Assembly (NCBI RefSeq): GCF_913566895.1
Contig: NZ_CAJYCN010000005.1
Location: forward strand, 62,001-126,000
Source: Listeria ilorinensis
GTDB lineage: Bacteria > Bacillota > Bacilli > Lactobacillales > Listeriaceae
Direction of reading: 5' to 3'
Length of the DNA: 64,000 bases
The first letter of the stretch is position 1, and each line of letters begins with the position of its first letter. Position numbers and translations under genes: made by a program. Below the pieces are notes generated by a model. That model did no database searches. It worked only from the letters and a program-made list of their open reading frames with translations, and was not told the origin of the DNA. Below are positions 14,738 to 22,926 of the stretch, piece after piece.

Positions 14738-15160
14738 ATGATTAATCAAGTAACATTGGTAGGGCGCTTGACAAAAGAACCAGAAGTAAAAACAACAAGT
14801 GATGATACTGCGGTTTTAAACGTTACACTAGCATTGAATCGATTTGGACGAGGTAGGAGAATTGAACAGGAAGCAGACTTTATTCCATGTGTGATTTGGG
14901 GAAGACGTGCGGAAGAGACTGCAAAATACTGCCGAAAAGGTAGTTTGATAGGATTAACAGGAGAGATTCAGACCCGTAGTTATTTAAATAAAGAAGAAAA
15001 GCGCGTTTTTATTGTGGAAGTTGTAGCGCATAAAGTTCGTTACTTGAGTTCCATTAAAGCGGAGCAGAAAAATGAATCGAATGAAGCGATAAGAGATATC
15101 TCTTTTGCTAAAAATGATGAACAAGTTTCCACCGTGATCCTAGAAAAGAACAAAATATAA
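14738..15160 (+). CDS. ssbB: Single-stranded DNA-binding protein, competence (SsbB) type
   Basis: The N-terminal 105 residues form an OB fold typical of SSB: MINQVTLVGRLTKEPEV, DFIPCVIWGRRAEETAKYC, GSLIGLTGEIQTRSY. The tail lacks the acidic DDDIPF tip of housekeeping SsbA and ends in VILEKNKI, which matches competence-type SsbB (YwpH), whose gene also follows fabZ in Bacillus subtilis. SsbB coats incoming DNA during transformation. At 140 residues it is longer than Bacillus SsbB. A clear ComK site was not found upstream. GGAAATGAGG precedes the ATG. Confidence 0.82.
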   Translation: MINQVTLVGRLTKEPEVKTTSDDTAVLNVTLALNRFGRGRRIEQEADFIPCVIWGRRAEETAKYCRKGSLIGLTGEIQTRSYLNKEEKRVFIVEVVAHKVRYLSSIKAEQKNESNEAIRDISFAKNDEQVSTVILEKNKI

Positions 15161-15192
15161 TTATTTAACAGGTATTTTCAAAAAATACTTAG

Positions 15193-15223
15193 AAGGCGTA
15201 CGCTAAATAGGTGCGCCTTTTTT
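15193..15223 (+). terminator. Intrinsic terminator after ssbB
   Basis: AAGGCGTAC and GTGCGCCTT pair with one G-U, followed by a run of T. Confidence 0.88.
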
Positions 15224-15296
15224 ATAACGCTAGGGATAGGAAGTAGCAAGGTTTTATGATAAACTGAAATATAATAAGTAAATCTAGGAGTTAAAC

Positions 15297-16043
15297 ATGG
15301 AAAAAAGTACAGTATGTGTATTGGATATTCCTTTTTATAATATAAGTCAAGCAGCATTTATAGAAGAACTGCTTTTTTGTGCAGAGCAAGGCAAAAAAAA
15401 ATTCGTGGTGACGGCTAATCCCGAAATTGTTATGAATGCAAAAGCTGATCCCCATTTTAAACAAGTTGTAACTAGTGCTGATTATATTGTTCCTGATGGT
15501 ATAGGGATTGTTATGGCAGCAGAAAAGATAGGTACCCCATTGAAAGAGCGGGTGACAGGTTTTGATACATTGGTAGGTATTTTGGAAAAAGTGCCTGAAA
15601 AACAATTTAAAGTATATTTTTTAGGAGCTGCGCCAGAAGTTTCTAATAAATTAATGGAGAAGCTGCAAACAAACTATCCAAAGGTAATGATTGCTGGAAG
15701 TCACCATGGTTATTTTGACTTGGAAGAAAGTGAAAAAATTGCTCAAGAGATTATAGATACAGAGGCAGATTTCATTTTTGTTGCCCTAGGATCTCCAGCA
15801 CAAGAAAAATGGATCCTATCTCATTTTCATAGGTTTACAAAAGGTGTCTTCATGGGAGTTGGCGGTTGCTTTGATGTGCTTTCTGGCTCAGTGAAACGTG
15901 CTCCGAAGTGGATGATAAGCTGGAAACTTGAATGGGTATATCGTCTTATTACCAATCCGTCTAGATGGCGTCGCTTTTTTGCTATTCCCCGTTTTATGAG
16001 AGAGGTAAAAAAAGAAGTGAGAAGAAAAGAAGTGGATAAATGA
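15297..16043 (+). CDS. tagA: WTA linkage ManNAc transferase TagA
   Basis: TagA (WecG/TagA/CpsF family) adds ManNAc from UDP-ManNAc to GlcNAc-PP-undecaprenol, the second step of wall teichoic acid linkage-unit synthesis. TANPE (39-43), the probable catalytic aspartate Asp67 in VPDGIG, GSPAQEKW, GVGGCFDVLSG and RAPKWM in order are the family signature. The basic C-terminal tail (RFMREVKKEVRRKE) fits peripheral membrane binding. The donor is made by MnaA (1512-2651) and the acceptor by TagO (17171-18220). The end overlaps the next gene as ATGA. Confidence 0.95.
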   Translation: MEKSTVCVLDIPFYNISQAAFIEELLFCAEQGKKKFVVTANPEIVMNAKADPHFKQVVTSADYIVPDGIGIVMAAEKIGTPLKERVTGFDTLVGILEKVPEKQFKVYFLGAAPEVSNKLMEKLQTNYPKVMIAGSHHGYFDLEESEKIAQEIIDTEADFIFVALGSPAQEKWILSHFHRFTKGVFMGVGGCFDVLSGSVKRAPKWMISWKLEWVYRLITNPSRWRRFFAIPRFMREVKKEVRRKEVDK

Positions 16044-17152
16044 GAATTAGACAAATTACCCTCTACCACGTTAGGATCCCTATGGTTGTACCTTTTAGTA
16101 CGAGTTTTGGAGATATGTATGAAAAAGAGTGTGTGATTGTGGAACTAAAAGATGAAGAGGGCATCAGCGGGTATGGAGAATTAGAGGCTTTTCCTTTGCC
16201 CGACTATATAGAGGAGTTTCTAGTAGCCGCTAAATTTATTATTGAAAAAGTAATGCTACCGCAAATGAATAGCTGGGAATTTTCACATCCAAGTGAATTT
16301 CAGTCTCGTTTTTCTTGGATACGTGGGAATGAGATGGCAAAGGCAGCTGTTGAGGCTGGTTTGTGGGATATTTATGCAAAAAAAACTAATAGATCTTTAC
16401 AAGAAACTTTAGGTGGGGAAGGAAAGTTTTTGGATGTTGGAGTTAGTTTAGGCATCCAAAAAAATCCAGCTGAGCTTGTGGCACGAGTGAAGGATTGTAT
16501 AGGTCAAGGTTATAAAAGGATAAAAGTAAAAATTAAACCGGATCATGATATAGCCTATATTGCTGCTGTGCGGGAAGCTTTTCCAGAAGTATTACTGATG
16601 GCAGACGCGAATTCAGCTTATACATCGGCTGATTTTGACCGATTGAAAGAACTGGATAGATTTCAACTGACTATGATTGAGCAGCCGTTTTCTATTAGAG
16701 ATTTTACTCTTCATGCTCGACTACAAAAACAAATTCAAACATTGGTGTGTTTGGATGAAAATATCCGTTCCGTTGAGGATGTGGAGCAAGCATACCAAAT
16801 GAAAAGTTGTCGAGCAATCAATTTAAAAATGGCGCGAGTAGGTGGCCATACTGAAGCGCTGAAAATTGTTGATTTTTGTGCTAAAAATGGGCTGCTTGTG
16901 TGGTGTGGAGGTATGCTGGAAGCGGGTATTGGACGTGCGCATAATCTTGCACTTGCTTCTCGAAAGGAATTTGGCTTTCCAGGTGATATTTCAGCTACCG
17001 ATCGATATTTTAATGAAGATATTATTGAAGAGGAATTCAAATTGAAAAATGGTAGGCTGGCAGTGCCGCAAAAAACAGGAATCGGTGTAGAAATAAGCAA
17101 AAAAAAGATAGAGAAATTTATAGATAGCAAACAAGTGATCAAGTTGGGGTAG
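16040..17152 (+). CDS. menC: Enolase-superfamily o-succinylbenzoate synthase / N-acylamino acid racemase
   Basis: The 370-residue protein has the enolase-superfamily barrel with a complete active site: the KxK pair at Lys162/Lys164, metal ligands Asp189 (ADANSAY), Glu214 (MIEQP) and Asp239 (LDENI), and the opposite lysine Lys263 (INLKMARVGG). This places it in the MenC2/NSAR group, where o-succinylbenzoate synthase (menaquinone pathway) and N-acylamino acid racemase activities mix. No other men gene is nearby. It overlaps tagA by 4 bases and is followed 18 bases later by tagO, so it is embedded in a teichoic acid operon. Actual substrate unknown. Confidence 0.85.
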   Translation: MRIRQITLYHVRIPMVVPFSTSFGDMYEKECVIVELKDEEGISGYGELEAFPLPDYIEEFLVAAKFIIEKVMLPQMNSWEFSHPSEFQSRFSWIRGNEMAKAAVEAGLWDIYAKKTNRSLQETLGGEGKFLDVGVSLGIQKNPAELVARVKDCIGQGYKRIKVKIKPDHDIAYIAAVREAFPEVLLMADANSAYTSADFDRLKELDRFQLTMIEQPFSIRDFTLHARLQKQIQTLVCLDENIRSVEDVEQAYQMKSCRAINLKMARVGGHTEALKIVDFCAKNGLLVWCGGMLEAGIGRAHNLALASRKEFGFPGDISATDRYFNEDIIEEEFKLKNGRLAVPQKTGIGVEISKKKIEKFIDSKQVIKLG

Positions 17153-17170
17153 AATGGAGCTGAAACAAGA

Positions 17171-18220
17171 TTGTTGATATGGGTTTTTATTACATTTATC
17201 AGTGGGGTTATTTTAATCCCTATTATCAGGAAATTAGCTTTTCTTGTTCATGCTGTTGATACTCCACGGGAGCGTCATGCGCATATAAAGCCAACGCCCA
17301 CGCTAGGTGGTTTGGCGATTTTTATCAGCTTTTCCATAGGTTTCTTTTTAGCACCTATCGATCGTACAGGAGCTTTTCCTGTATATTTAGGGGCAATCAT
17401 TATTCTCATTACAGGTTTGATTGATGATGTGATTGAATTATCTCCAAAATTGAAACTGCTTGGTCAAATATTGGCGGCTGTTTGTGTAACTGTGTGGGGA
17501 CAAGTAACGATTGAATTTATTAACATTCCTTTCTTTGGAACGCTAGATTTTGGTATATTTGCTATTCCTATTTCAATTATCTGGGTGGTAGCAATAATTA
17601 ATGCAATTAATCTTATTGATGGCTTGGATGGTTTAGCAGGTGGGGTCTCTATTATAGCTTTAATGACGATAGCTGGTATGGCACTGTTATTACGAGATGC
17701 TTTTGTAGCCCCTGTAGCCTTTTTATTAGTTGCAGCTACATTGAGTTTTCTGATTTTCAATTTCCCACCGGCTTCCATTTTTATGGGAGATACAGGTGCT
17801 TTATTCTTAGGTTATATGATTGCGGTTTTATCACTAATGGGCTTCAAAAATGTGACATTTATTTCGTTACTCGTGCCATTAATCATTTTAGGTGTACCAT
17901 TATCAGATACATTTTTTGCGATTGTGCGGCGTCTCAAGAAAAAGATGCCAGTATCTTCAGCAGACCGTTCTCATATTCATCATCGTTTAATGGCACTAGG
18001 CTTCACTCAGCGTCAAACAGTTCTGCTGATTTATTGCATGGCCTTACTTTTTTCAATCACAGGTTTTATTTTTTCTTTCTCGACAACATGGGGATCACTG
18101 GTTTTATTGTTGCTGTTGATATTACTAATCGAAATTATCGTAGAATTTATTGGATTAGTGGGAGAAGATTATCGCCCTATCTTGAATATCCTTCAAAAAA
18201 TCCATCGTAAAAGACCATAA
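17171..18220 (+). CDS. tagO: Undecaprenyl-phosphate GlcNAc-1-phosphate transferase TagO
   Basis: TagO starts wall teichoic acid synthesis by moving GlcNAc-1-P to undecaprenyl phosphate at the membrane. About ten hydrophobic helices are present, with DTPRERHAHIKPTPTLGG (30-47), the Asp-Asp pair in GLIDDVIELSP (85-86), INLIDGLDGLAGG (146-158) and the cytosolic HIHHRL motif. The length is 349 residues. Translation starts at one of two consecutive TTG codons at 17171, with GGAG at 17156. It ends in a bidirectional terminator shared with the convergent LCP gene. Confidence 0.95.
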   Translation: MLIWVFITFISGVILIPIIRKLAFLVHAVDTPRERHAHIKPTPTLGGLAIFISFSIGFFLAPIDRTGAFPVYLGAIIILITGLIDDVIELSPKLKLLGQILAAVCVTVWGQVTIEFINIPFFGTLDFGIFAIPISIIWVVAIINAINLIDGLDGLAGGVSIIALMTIAGMALLLRDAFVAPVAFLLVAATLSFLIFNFPPASIFMGDTGALFLGYMIAVLSLMGFKNVTFISLLVPLIILGVPLSDTFFAIVRRLKKKMPVSSADRSHIHHRLMALGFTQRQTVLLIYCMALLFSITGFIFSFSTTWGSLVLLLLLILLIEIIVEFIGLVGEDYRPILNILQKIHRKRP

Positions 18221-18221
18221 G

Positions 18222-18279
18222 AAAAACGGTGAAAGACTTAGAAGTTTTAAACGCTTCTAATGCTTTACACCGTTTTTTT
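18222..18279. terminator. Bidirectional terminator between tagO and the LCP gene
   Basis: A long inverted repeat: AAACGGTGAAAG pairs with CTTTaCACCGTTT, and TTAGAAG pairs with CTTCTAA further in. A-rich and T-rich flanks on the two sides let it act on both strands. Confidence 0.9.
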
Positions 18280-19352
18280 CAATTACTTGTTGTATCGGAA
18301 GAAGTAGTGCTGTCAGTTTCTGTTGTATCATCTGTATAAGGTGTAGCATTCGGGAATGGCTTTACGATACCTAGTTCGTCAGCAAATTCGTTTGCGACAC
18401 TTTCTACAGAGTCTTCATCTAATTGATAGTAATAGACGCCACCTTGAGGAGCATCATAACCAACAAGATTCAGAGATTTCATATCAATCGTATTAGTCAT
18501 ACCAAATTTAGCAATCGATAACATTTGATTAAAAGTTAAATTGGTTTTCATATTTTCACCGATTGCATCAATAATACTAGAATATTTGCTAATTGATGAA
18601 ATTTCAGAGGCTTTGTCAACAATAGCTTTAATAATTAATTGCTGTCGCTTACCACGTTCGATGTCATTATCAATGTGACGAGTTCTTGCTAATGCCAAAG
18701 CTTCCTCGCCGTTTAGATGCTGCTCGCCTTTCTCCAAGTGAATGGCATCTGCTTCATCTTTAGAATTTTGTTCTGTAAAAGTAACAGGTACGTCAACATC
18801 AATTCCACCAAGAGCATCGACAATTTTGATGAGCGCTTCAAAATCAAAACGAACATAATAATCAATTGGAATATTAAATTGTTCTTCTACGGTTTTCATA
18901 GTTAGTTCTGGGCCGCCGTAAGCATGGGCTGCATTTATTTTTGTATATTTATCAATGTCTTTTTCAGGATAATTGATATGCACGTAAGAATCACGCGGAA
19001 TACTTGTCATTTCGACCCGATGATCTTTTACGTTCACAGTTGCAAGGATTAGAGAGTCACTTCTTGGATTTCCATTACCTTCTCGCGTTTCACTTGAATC
19101 AACACCAATAAGTAGAACCGAAAAACTATCTTTAATTGGCTCGATATCTTTTGTACGAAGTGTTGAGGCTTCACCATTACGAACACTGTCATAAGAATTA
19201 TCAACAGCTAATTTTGTCTTGCTGAACATATAGGTACCGTAACCGATGCCTCCAAGTATTAATACTAAAATCGGTATCAATATCCAATATAGGATTCGAC
19301 GACGTTTTTTATACTTGGCAGCTCTCTCATTATTGTATCTGCCATTTTTCAT
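18279..19352 (-). CDS. LytR-CpsA-Psr (LCP) family wall glycopolymer ligase
   Basis: LCP proteins attach wall teichoic acid or other glycopolymers to peptidoglycan outside the cell. A basic cytosolic N-terminus (KKRRR) precedes one membrane helix (about 20-42). The LCP domain follows with LLIGVDSSETREGNGNPRSDS, SIPRDSYV, INAAHAYGGP and ALARTRHIDNDIERGKRQQ, which hold the polyprenyl-phosphate-binding Arg and Asp residues. The last 20 residues are a Thr/Ser/Asp-rich tail. It is 357 residues long, with AAGGAG before the ATG. It sits beside tagO, as lytR does in Listeria. Confidence 0.92.
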   Translation of the reverse strand: MKNGRYNNERAAKYKKRRRILYWILIPILVLILGGIGYGTYMFSKTKLAVDNSYDSVRNGEASTLRTKDIEPIKDSFSVLLIGVDSSETREGNGNPRSDSLILATVNVKDHRVEMTSIPRDSYVHINYPEKDIDKYTKINAAHAYGGPELTMKTVEEQFNIPIDYYVRFDFEALIKIVDALGGIDVDVPVTFTEQNSKDEADAIHLEKGEQHLNGEEALALARTRHIDNDIERGKRQQLIIKAIVDKASEISSISKYSSIIDAIGENMKTNLTFNQMLSIAKFGMTNTIDMKSLNLVGYDAPQGGVYYYQLDEDSVESVANEFADELGIVKPFPNATPYTDDTTETDSTTSSDTTSN

Positions 19353-19412
19353 ATATTAATTCTCCTTAAATTCAATTCGTCTTACAGGTTCCCTAATACA
19401 AACATACTGTAA

Positions 19413-19421
19413 ATTGTATCA
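19413..19421 (-). promoter_or_regulatory. Candidate extended -10 of the LCP gene
   Basis: On the minus strand the element reads TGATACAAT, about 60 bases before the LCP start codon. No convincing -35 box is present. Confidence 0.4.
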
Positions 19422-19563
19422 TGACACAGGGTAGACTATGTTACAACCTATTTACGTTTTGTTTAATTTTTACTTTGCGCATCTAAATTATATTATACAA
19501 AAATTTATTAAAGAATAATATAAGAAATAGAGCTCCTTTCAAAAATGTAATATAGTATCTGAA

Positions 19564-20100
19564 TCAAATTAATAAATCACGCTTGAAAACGGAGATATCA
19601 CATAATGTATGGTTGAATAGATCAAACTCTTGTATCTGTTGGCATTCCCAAAAACCCAATTTTTTAAGTAAGGCAATAGAAGCCATGTTTTTATGCAAAA
19701 CTTTGGCTGTTATTACTTGAAAAGCAGAATTTTTTGCAAGCAACTCTAAAAATGCGGTGAGAGCTTCAGACATAAAACCATGACGCCAATAATCTTTTGA
19801 CAATTCATAACCAATTTCAAAAGAAGCATCCCTTACTGAAATTTCATTAATTCCAATTGAGCCAATTACAATCTGATGATTAAAAATCGTGTATCTACAA
19901 GCAGATGCCTCTTCTTCAATCGCTTTAATCATTTCTTCTGCTTGAGAGATAGATTTGAAACGCTCGATATTCATGAATTTTGCCACTTCTTCATTAGACC
20001 AGATTTCTAAAAGAGCCGAAGCATCTTCCAAAGTGGTTTTCTTTAATAATAAGCGTTCTGTTTGAAAAGTATCAGGTGGTGTAAAATAATTTTGAATCAT
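19564..20100 (-). CDS. GNAT N-acetyltransferase, RimJ/RimL type
   Basis: The 178-residue protein has the RimJ-like opening TERLLLKKTTLEDASALLEIW, a central IGSIGINEI strand, the acetyl-CoA segment EIGYELSKDYWRHGFMSEAL and the closing MASIALLKKLGFWECQ. I chose the ATG at 20100 because it overlaps the stop of the upstream gene as ATGA; a longer frame to 20148 would run into that gene. The substrate is unknown; relatives modify ribosomal proteins or small amines. Confidence 0.8.
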   Translation of the reverse strand: MIQNYFTPPDTFQTERLLLKKTTLEDASALLEIWSNEEVAKFMNIERFKSISQAEEMIKAIEEEASACRYTIFNHQIVIGSIGINEISVRDASFEIGYELSKDYWRHGFMSEALTAFLELLAKNSAFQVITAKVLHKNMASIALLKKLGFWECQQIQEFDLFNHTLCDISVFKRDLLI

Positions 20101-20738
20101 AGTTCTGAAATATCCTTTTCCCGGTATTGTTGTATGCCTTTTTGGCAATGAATCTGACCACTTGAAAATTCAGTGATCATTTGAGTGAAATTATCAACAT
20201 CATCTTGATCTACAAATATATCTAATGTTACTAAGTCAGTAAATGTTCTATCAGCAATTTGATAATTCTTCTGAGTAAGCAGATTTTCCAACTTGTCTAA
20301 CTGATTATAAGGAACAGGGACAGAGATAATTGTGGCTAAAATCCGTTCTACAATCCCGATTTCACTGCATGTTTCGCTAACTGCCTTTCCATAAGCCCGA
20401 ACAAGCCCCCCAGTCCCGAGTTTAGTTCCGCCAAAATAGCGGGTTACAACGACAACGGTGTTTTTCAAGCCTTTCTTTTTTAGAACCTCTAACATAGGAA
20501 TTCCAGCTGTACCACTAGGCTCACCATCATCATTTGCTTTTTGATGCTGATCGTTCTCACCAATAATATAGGCAGAGCAATTATGTGTAGAATCTCTATA
20601 CTTTTTCTTTAGCTTTAAAATAAATGATTGTGCTTCTTGTTCTGTCTCTGAGCGGGTCATGGAGCAAATAAAGCGGGACTTCTCAATTTCGATTTCATGT
20701 TGCCCCTCTTTTTTTATAGTCAGATATTTTTCTAACAT
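20097..20738 (-). CDS. yvyE: YigZ/IMPACT family protein YvyE
   Basis: The 213-residue protein carries the UPF0029 signature: DDGEPSGTAGIPMLEVL followed by VTRYFGGTKLGTGGLVRAYG, then a ferredoxin-like C-terminal domain. Homologues (YigZ, IMPACT) are linked to translation control or peptide handling; the biochemical role in Firmicutes is not settled. AGGAGG precedes the ATG. It is divergent from degU, and translationally coupled to the downstream GNAT. The same neighbourhood (lytR, yvyE, degU) is conserved in Bacillus and Listeria. Confidence 0.9.
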   Translation of the reverse strand: MLEKYLTIKKEGQHEIEIEKSRFICSMTRSETEQEAQSFILKLKKKYRDSTHNCSAYIIGENDQHQKANDDGEPSGTAGIPMLEVLKKKGLKNTVVVVTRYFGGTKLGTGGLVRAYGKAVSETCSEIGIVERILATIISVPVPYNQLDKLENLLTQKNYQIADRTFTDLVTLDIFVDQDDVDNFTQMITEFSSGQIHCQKGIQQYREKDISEL

Positions 20739-21160
20739 GGGAACCTCCTGTAAATCAGCGCATAGCTTGCTTCTATTTTAGCTGAAATTCAGATAGTTGT
20801 ATAGCAGGTTTTTTATTCCTGGTATTGAATAGTAGATGAAGTGGGAGCAAATTCATGTTATAATGATAATCACTATTACTTTAGGCAGGGCCATATTAAT
20901 TTTCACTACAAAAATATAGGCAAATTGCAGTAATTTTTGCTGCATCTGCATTATAATAAAAGTGGTAGTATTAAAAGTATCAATGGAAAAAGTTACAGAT
21001 GCAATATCGTTCAACAAATAATAGAAAATGACTTTCATCAATGTGAGAATAATGGGAGTGCTTGAGGCTACTTGAAAATAAGTTCATTCAAGGATCGAAT
21101 GACAAACTTAGCACAGATTGTTCGCTTGTAAAAACAGGTTATTAAGGAGGAATAGTCATT
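20739..21160. other. Divergent intergenic region yvyE / degU with Fur-like box
   Basis: This 422-base stretch separates yvyE (minus) from degU (plus). It holds a near-perfect Fur-type box overlapping an extended -10 element directed toward degU (20859-20877), an inverted repeat around 20925-20945 (GCAG...CTGC), and a second TATAAT near 20952. No protein frame with a good ribosome binding site was found between the box and degU. Confidence 0.6.
20859..20877 (+). promoter_or_regulatory. Fur-type box overlapping an extended -10 promoter
   Basis: TATAATGATAATCACTATT matches the 19-base Fur consensus (GATAATGATAATCATTATC) at 16 of 19 positions. The same bases contain a perfect extended -10 (TGTTATAAT, 20856-20864) pointing right. 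A bound Fur-family repressor would block this promoter. The downstream gene in that direction is degU, about 290 bases away. Confidence 0.5.
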
Positions 21161-21847
21161 ATGACGCTTAAGATTATGATTGTCGACGATCATCAATTAT
21201 TCCGCGAAGGAATTAAACGAATTTTAGAACTCGAGAATTCTTTTGAAGTAGTTGCTGAAGCGGAAAATGGTAAAAATATCGTTGCAAAAGTAAGAGAATA
21301 CAAGCCGGATATCGTATTAATGGATATAAATATGCCTACAGTTAATGGATTAGATGCGACTGAAATGTTAGTAAGACAGTTCCCTAGCATCAAAGTTATC
21401 GTCCTCACAATCCATGACTCAGATGAATATGTAACTGAAGCACTTCGTTCAGGAGCTGTCGGGTATTTATTAAAAGAAATGGATGCCAAAGAATTGGTTG
21501 ATGCCATTAAAATAGTAGATGATGGGGGCGCTTATATTCATCCTAAAGCCGCCATTAAGCTGATTCGAGAATATCGCCATCTAGCTAGCACCAATACTGC
21601 GCAGGGTGTTTATGGCTATCAACAGCCAGAGGTAAAAATGCCGCTTCATATTTTAACGCATCGTGAATGTGAAGTATTGCAATTATTGACTGACGGTAAA
21701 AGTAACCGGGGCATTGGTGAAACACTTTTTATCAGTGAAAAAACGGTGAAGAATCATGTAAGTAGTATTTTACAAAAAATGAAAGTAAATGATCGTACCC
21801 AAGCAGTCGTAACAGCAATCAAAAATGGCTGGGTGTACATTCGTTAA
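21161..21847 (+). CDS. degU: Response regulator DegU (orphan, no DegS)
   Basis: DegU is a NarL-family response regulator. The receiver domain (1-120) has Asp9/Asp10, the phosphoacceptor Asp55 (MDINMP) and Lys105. The C-terminal LuxR-type HTH (about 163-225) reads [12 protein letters not shown] and [17 protein letters not shown]. At 228 residues it is full length. In Bacillus degS lies directly upstream; here no kinase gene is present, which is the known Listeria arrangement, where DegU controls motility genes and can be phosphorylated from acetyl phosphate. AAGGAGG precedes the ATG. Confidence 0.95.
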   Translation: MTLKIMIVDDHQLFREGIKRILELENSFEVVAEAENGKNIVAKVREYKPDIVLMDINMPTVNGLDATEMLVRQFPSIKVIVLTIHDSDEYVTEALRSGAVGYLLKEMDAKELVDAIKIVDDGGAYIHPKAAIKLIREYRHLASTNTAQGVYGYQQPEVKMPLHILTHRECEVLQLLTDGKSNRGIGETLFISEKTVKNHVSSILQKMKVNDRTQAVVTAIKNGWVYIR

Positions 21848-21865
21848 TTACTTTGAGGTGAATTT

Positions 21866-22720
21866 ATGAGTTTGGAAAAGATTGCCGTTGTAACAGATAG
21901 TACAGCTTATATACCTAGAGAACAAGTTGTACAACATGACATTCATATTGTCCCACTATCTGTGACGGTTGGTGGTCAGTCATTTAAGGAAGAAAAAGAG
22001 TTGTCAACAGAAGACTTTTATACGTATGCTAAAAAAAGTGAAGACTTTCCTACCTCCTCTCAGCCCGCGCCAGGAGAGTTTATCCATGTATTTGAAACAT
22101 TAAAGGATAAAGGGATTGATACAATCATAACCATTCATTTATCAAGTAAAATCAGTGGTACCTATCAAAATGCTGTATCAGCTGGCAACTTGGTTGATGG
22201 AGTAAATGTAATTGCGATTGATTCAGGCATTTCATGCATGGCACAGGGTATGTTAGTTCTTAAAGCTGCTGAAGGCATTTCTACAGGGAAATCAGTACAA
22301 GAAATTCAGCAAAACATAGAAGAATTATTAGATGCGATGGATGCTTACTTTATGGTGGATGATTTGAATAATCTTGCGCACGGTGGCCGTTTAAACGGAG
22401 CCCAAGCAATGATTGGTAGCTTGCTTCAAATTAAACCGATTCTCCATTTTGAAGAGAAAAAAATAGAGTTATTTGAAAAAGTACGGACGCAAAAGAAAGC
22501 GTTGAAACGAATTGAGGAGCTTTTAGCCGAGGCGGTTGAGCGAAATCAAGCTCAGCAAGCGTATGTTATTCATGGAAATTGCCCAGAAAAAGGATTGAAA
22601 TGGATGAATGAGCTTCAGGTCAACTTTCCATCAGTGGAATTTGAATTAAGCTATTTTGGTCCAGTGATCGGAACTCATTTAGGTGAGGGAGCACTTGGAC
22701 TTACATGGTCCATTAAGTAG
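21866..22720 (+). CDS. degV: DegV family fatty acid-binding protein
   Basis: DegV/FakB proteins bind a fatty acid and present it to the FakA kinase for phosphorylation. AVVTDSTAYIP opens the N-terminal domain, FPTSSQPAPGEF forms the fatty-acid-binding TSSQP motif, and IDSGISCMAQGMLVL and HGGRLNGAQAMIG follow. The length is 284 residues. It starts 18 bases after degU with GAGGTGA upstream and is probably co-transcribed with it. A terminator follows. Confidence 0.9.
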   Translation: MSLEKIAVVTDSTAYIPREQVVQHDIHIVPLSVTVGGQSFKEEKELSTEDFYTYAKKSEDFPTSSQPAPGEFIHVFETLKDKGIDTIITIHLSSKISGTYQNAVSAGNLVDGVNVIAIDSGISCMAQGMLVLKAAEGISTGKSVQEIQQNIEELLDAMDAYFMVDDLNNLAHGGRLNGAQAMIGSLLQIKPILHFEEKKIELFEKVRTQKKALKRIEELLAEAVERNQAQQAYVIHGNCPEKGLKWMNELQVNFPSVEFELSYFGPVIGTHLGEGALGLTWSIK

Positions 22721-22726
22721 ATAGAG

Positions 22727-22763
22727 ATTCGATGCTATTAGTATAATGGCATCGAATTTTTTT
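22727..22763 (+). terminator. Intrinsic terminator after degV
   Basis: ATTCGATGC pairs perfectly with GCATCGAAT and the T-run begins at the end of the stem (seven T). It isolates the comF unit from degU-degV. Confidence 0.9.
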
Positions 22764-22794
22764 GTAAAAAGATTAAAATTCTTTGTTTTGAGCG

Positions 22795-22871
22795 AAAACT
22801 GAGTTTTGAGCATTGAAAATTGAATTTTCTTTTAGAAAAAATTAGATTTTAAGCGTTCAAAACTGAATTTT
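22795..22871 (+). promoter_or_regulatory. Four K-boxes: two tandem ComK sites before comFA
   Basis: Four exact AAAA-N5-TTTT K-boxes start at 22795, 22816, 22838 and 22859. Boxes 1-2 and 3-4 are each separated by 8 bases, the spacing of the ComK sites at Bacillus comC, comE and comF; 9 bases separate the pairs. The start-to-start steps of 21, 22 and 21 bases place all four on one helix face. The last box ends 29 bases before the -10 element of comFA. Confidence 0.85.
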
Positions 22872-22896
22872 AGCCTCTGCAGGGTCTTTTTAAATC

Positions 22897-22905
22897 TGGT
22901 ATAAC
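22897..22905 (+). promoter_or_regulatory. Extended -10 of the comFA promoter
   Basis: TGGTATAAC lies 21 bases before the comFA start. The -35 region (around 22876-22882) has no good match, which fits a promoter that needs an activator. Confidence 0.6.
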
Positions 22906-22926
22906 AATAAATGTGAGGTGATATTG

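Noticed and set aside
20853-21041. 62-codon minus-strand frame between yvyE and degU
   Set aside because: No ribosome binding site, low-complexity Ile/Val end, overlaps the Fur-type box; looks like chance.
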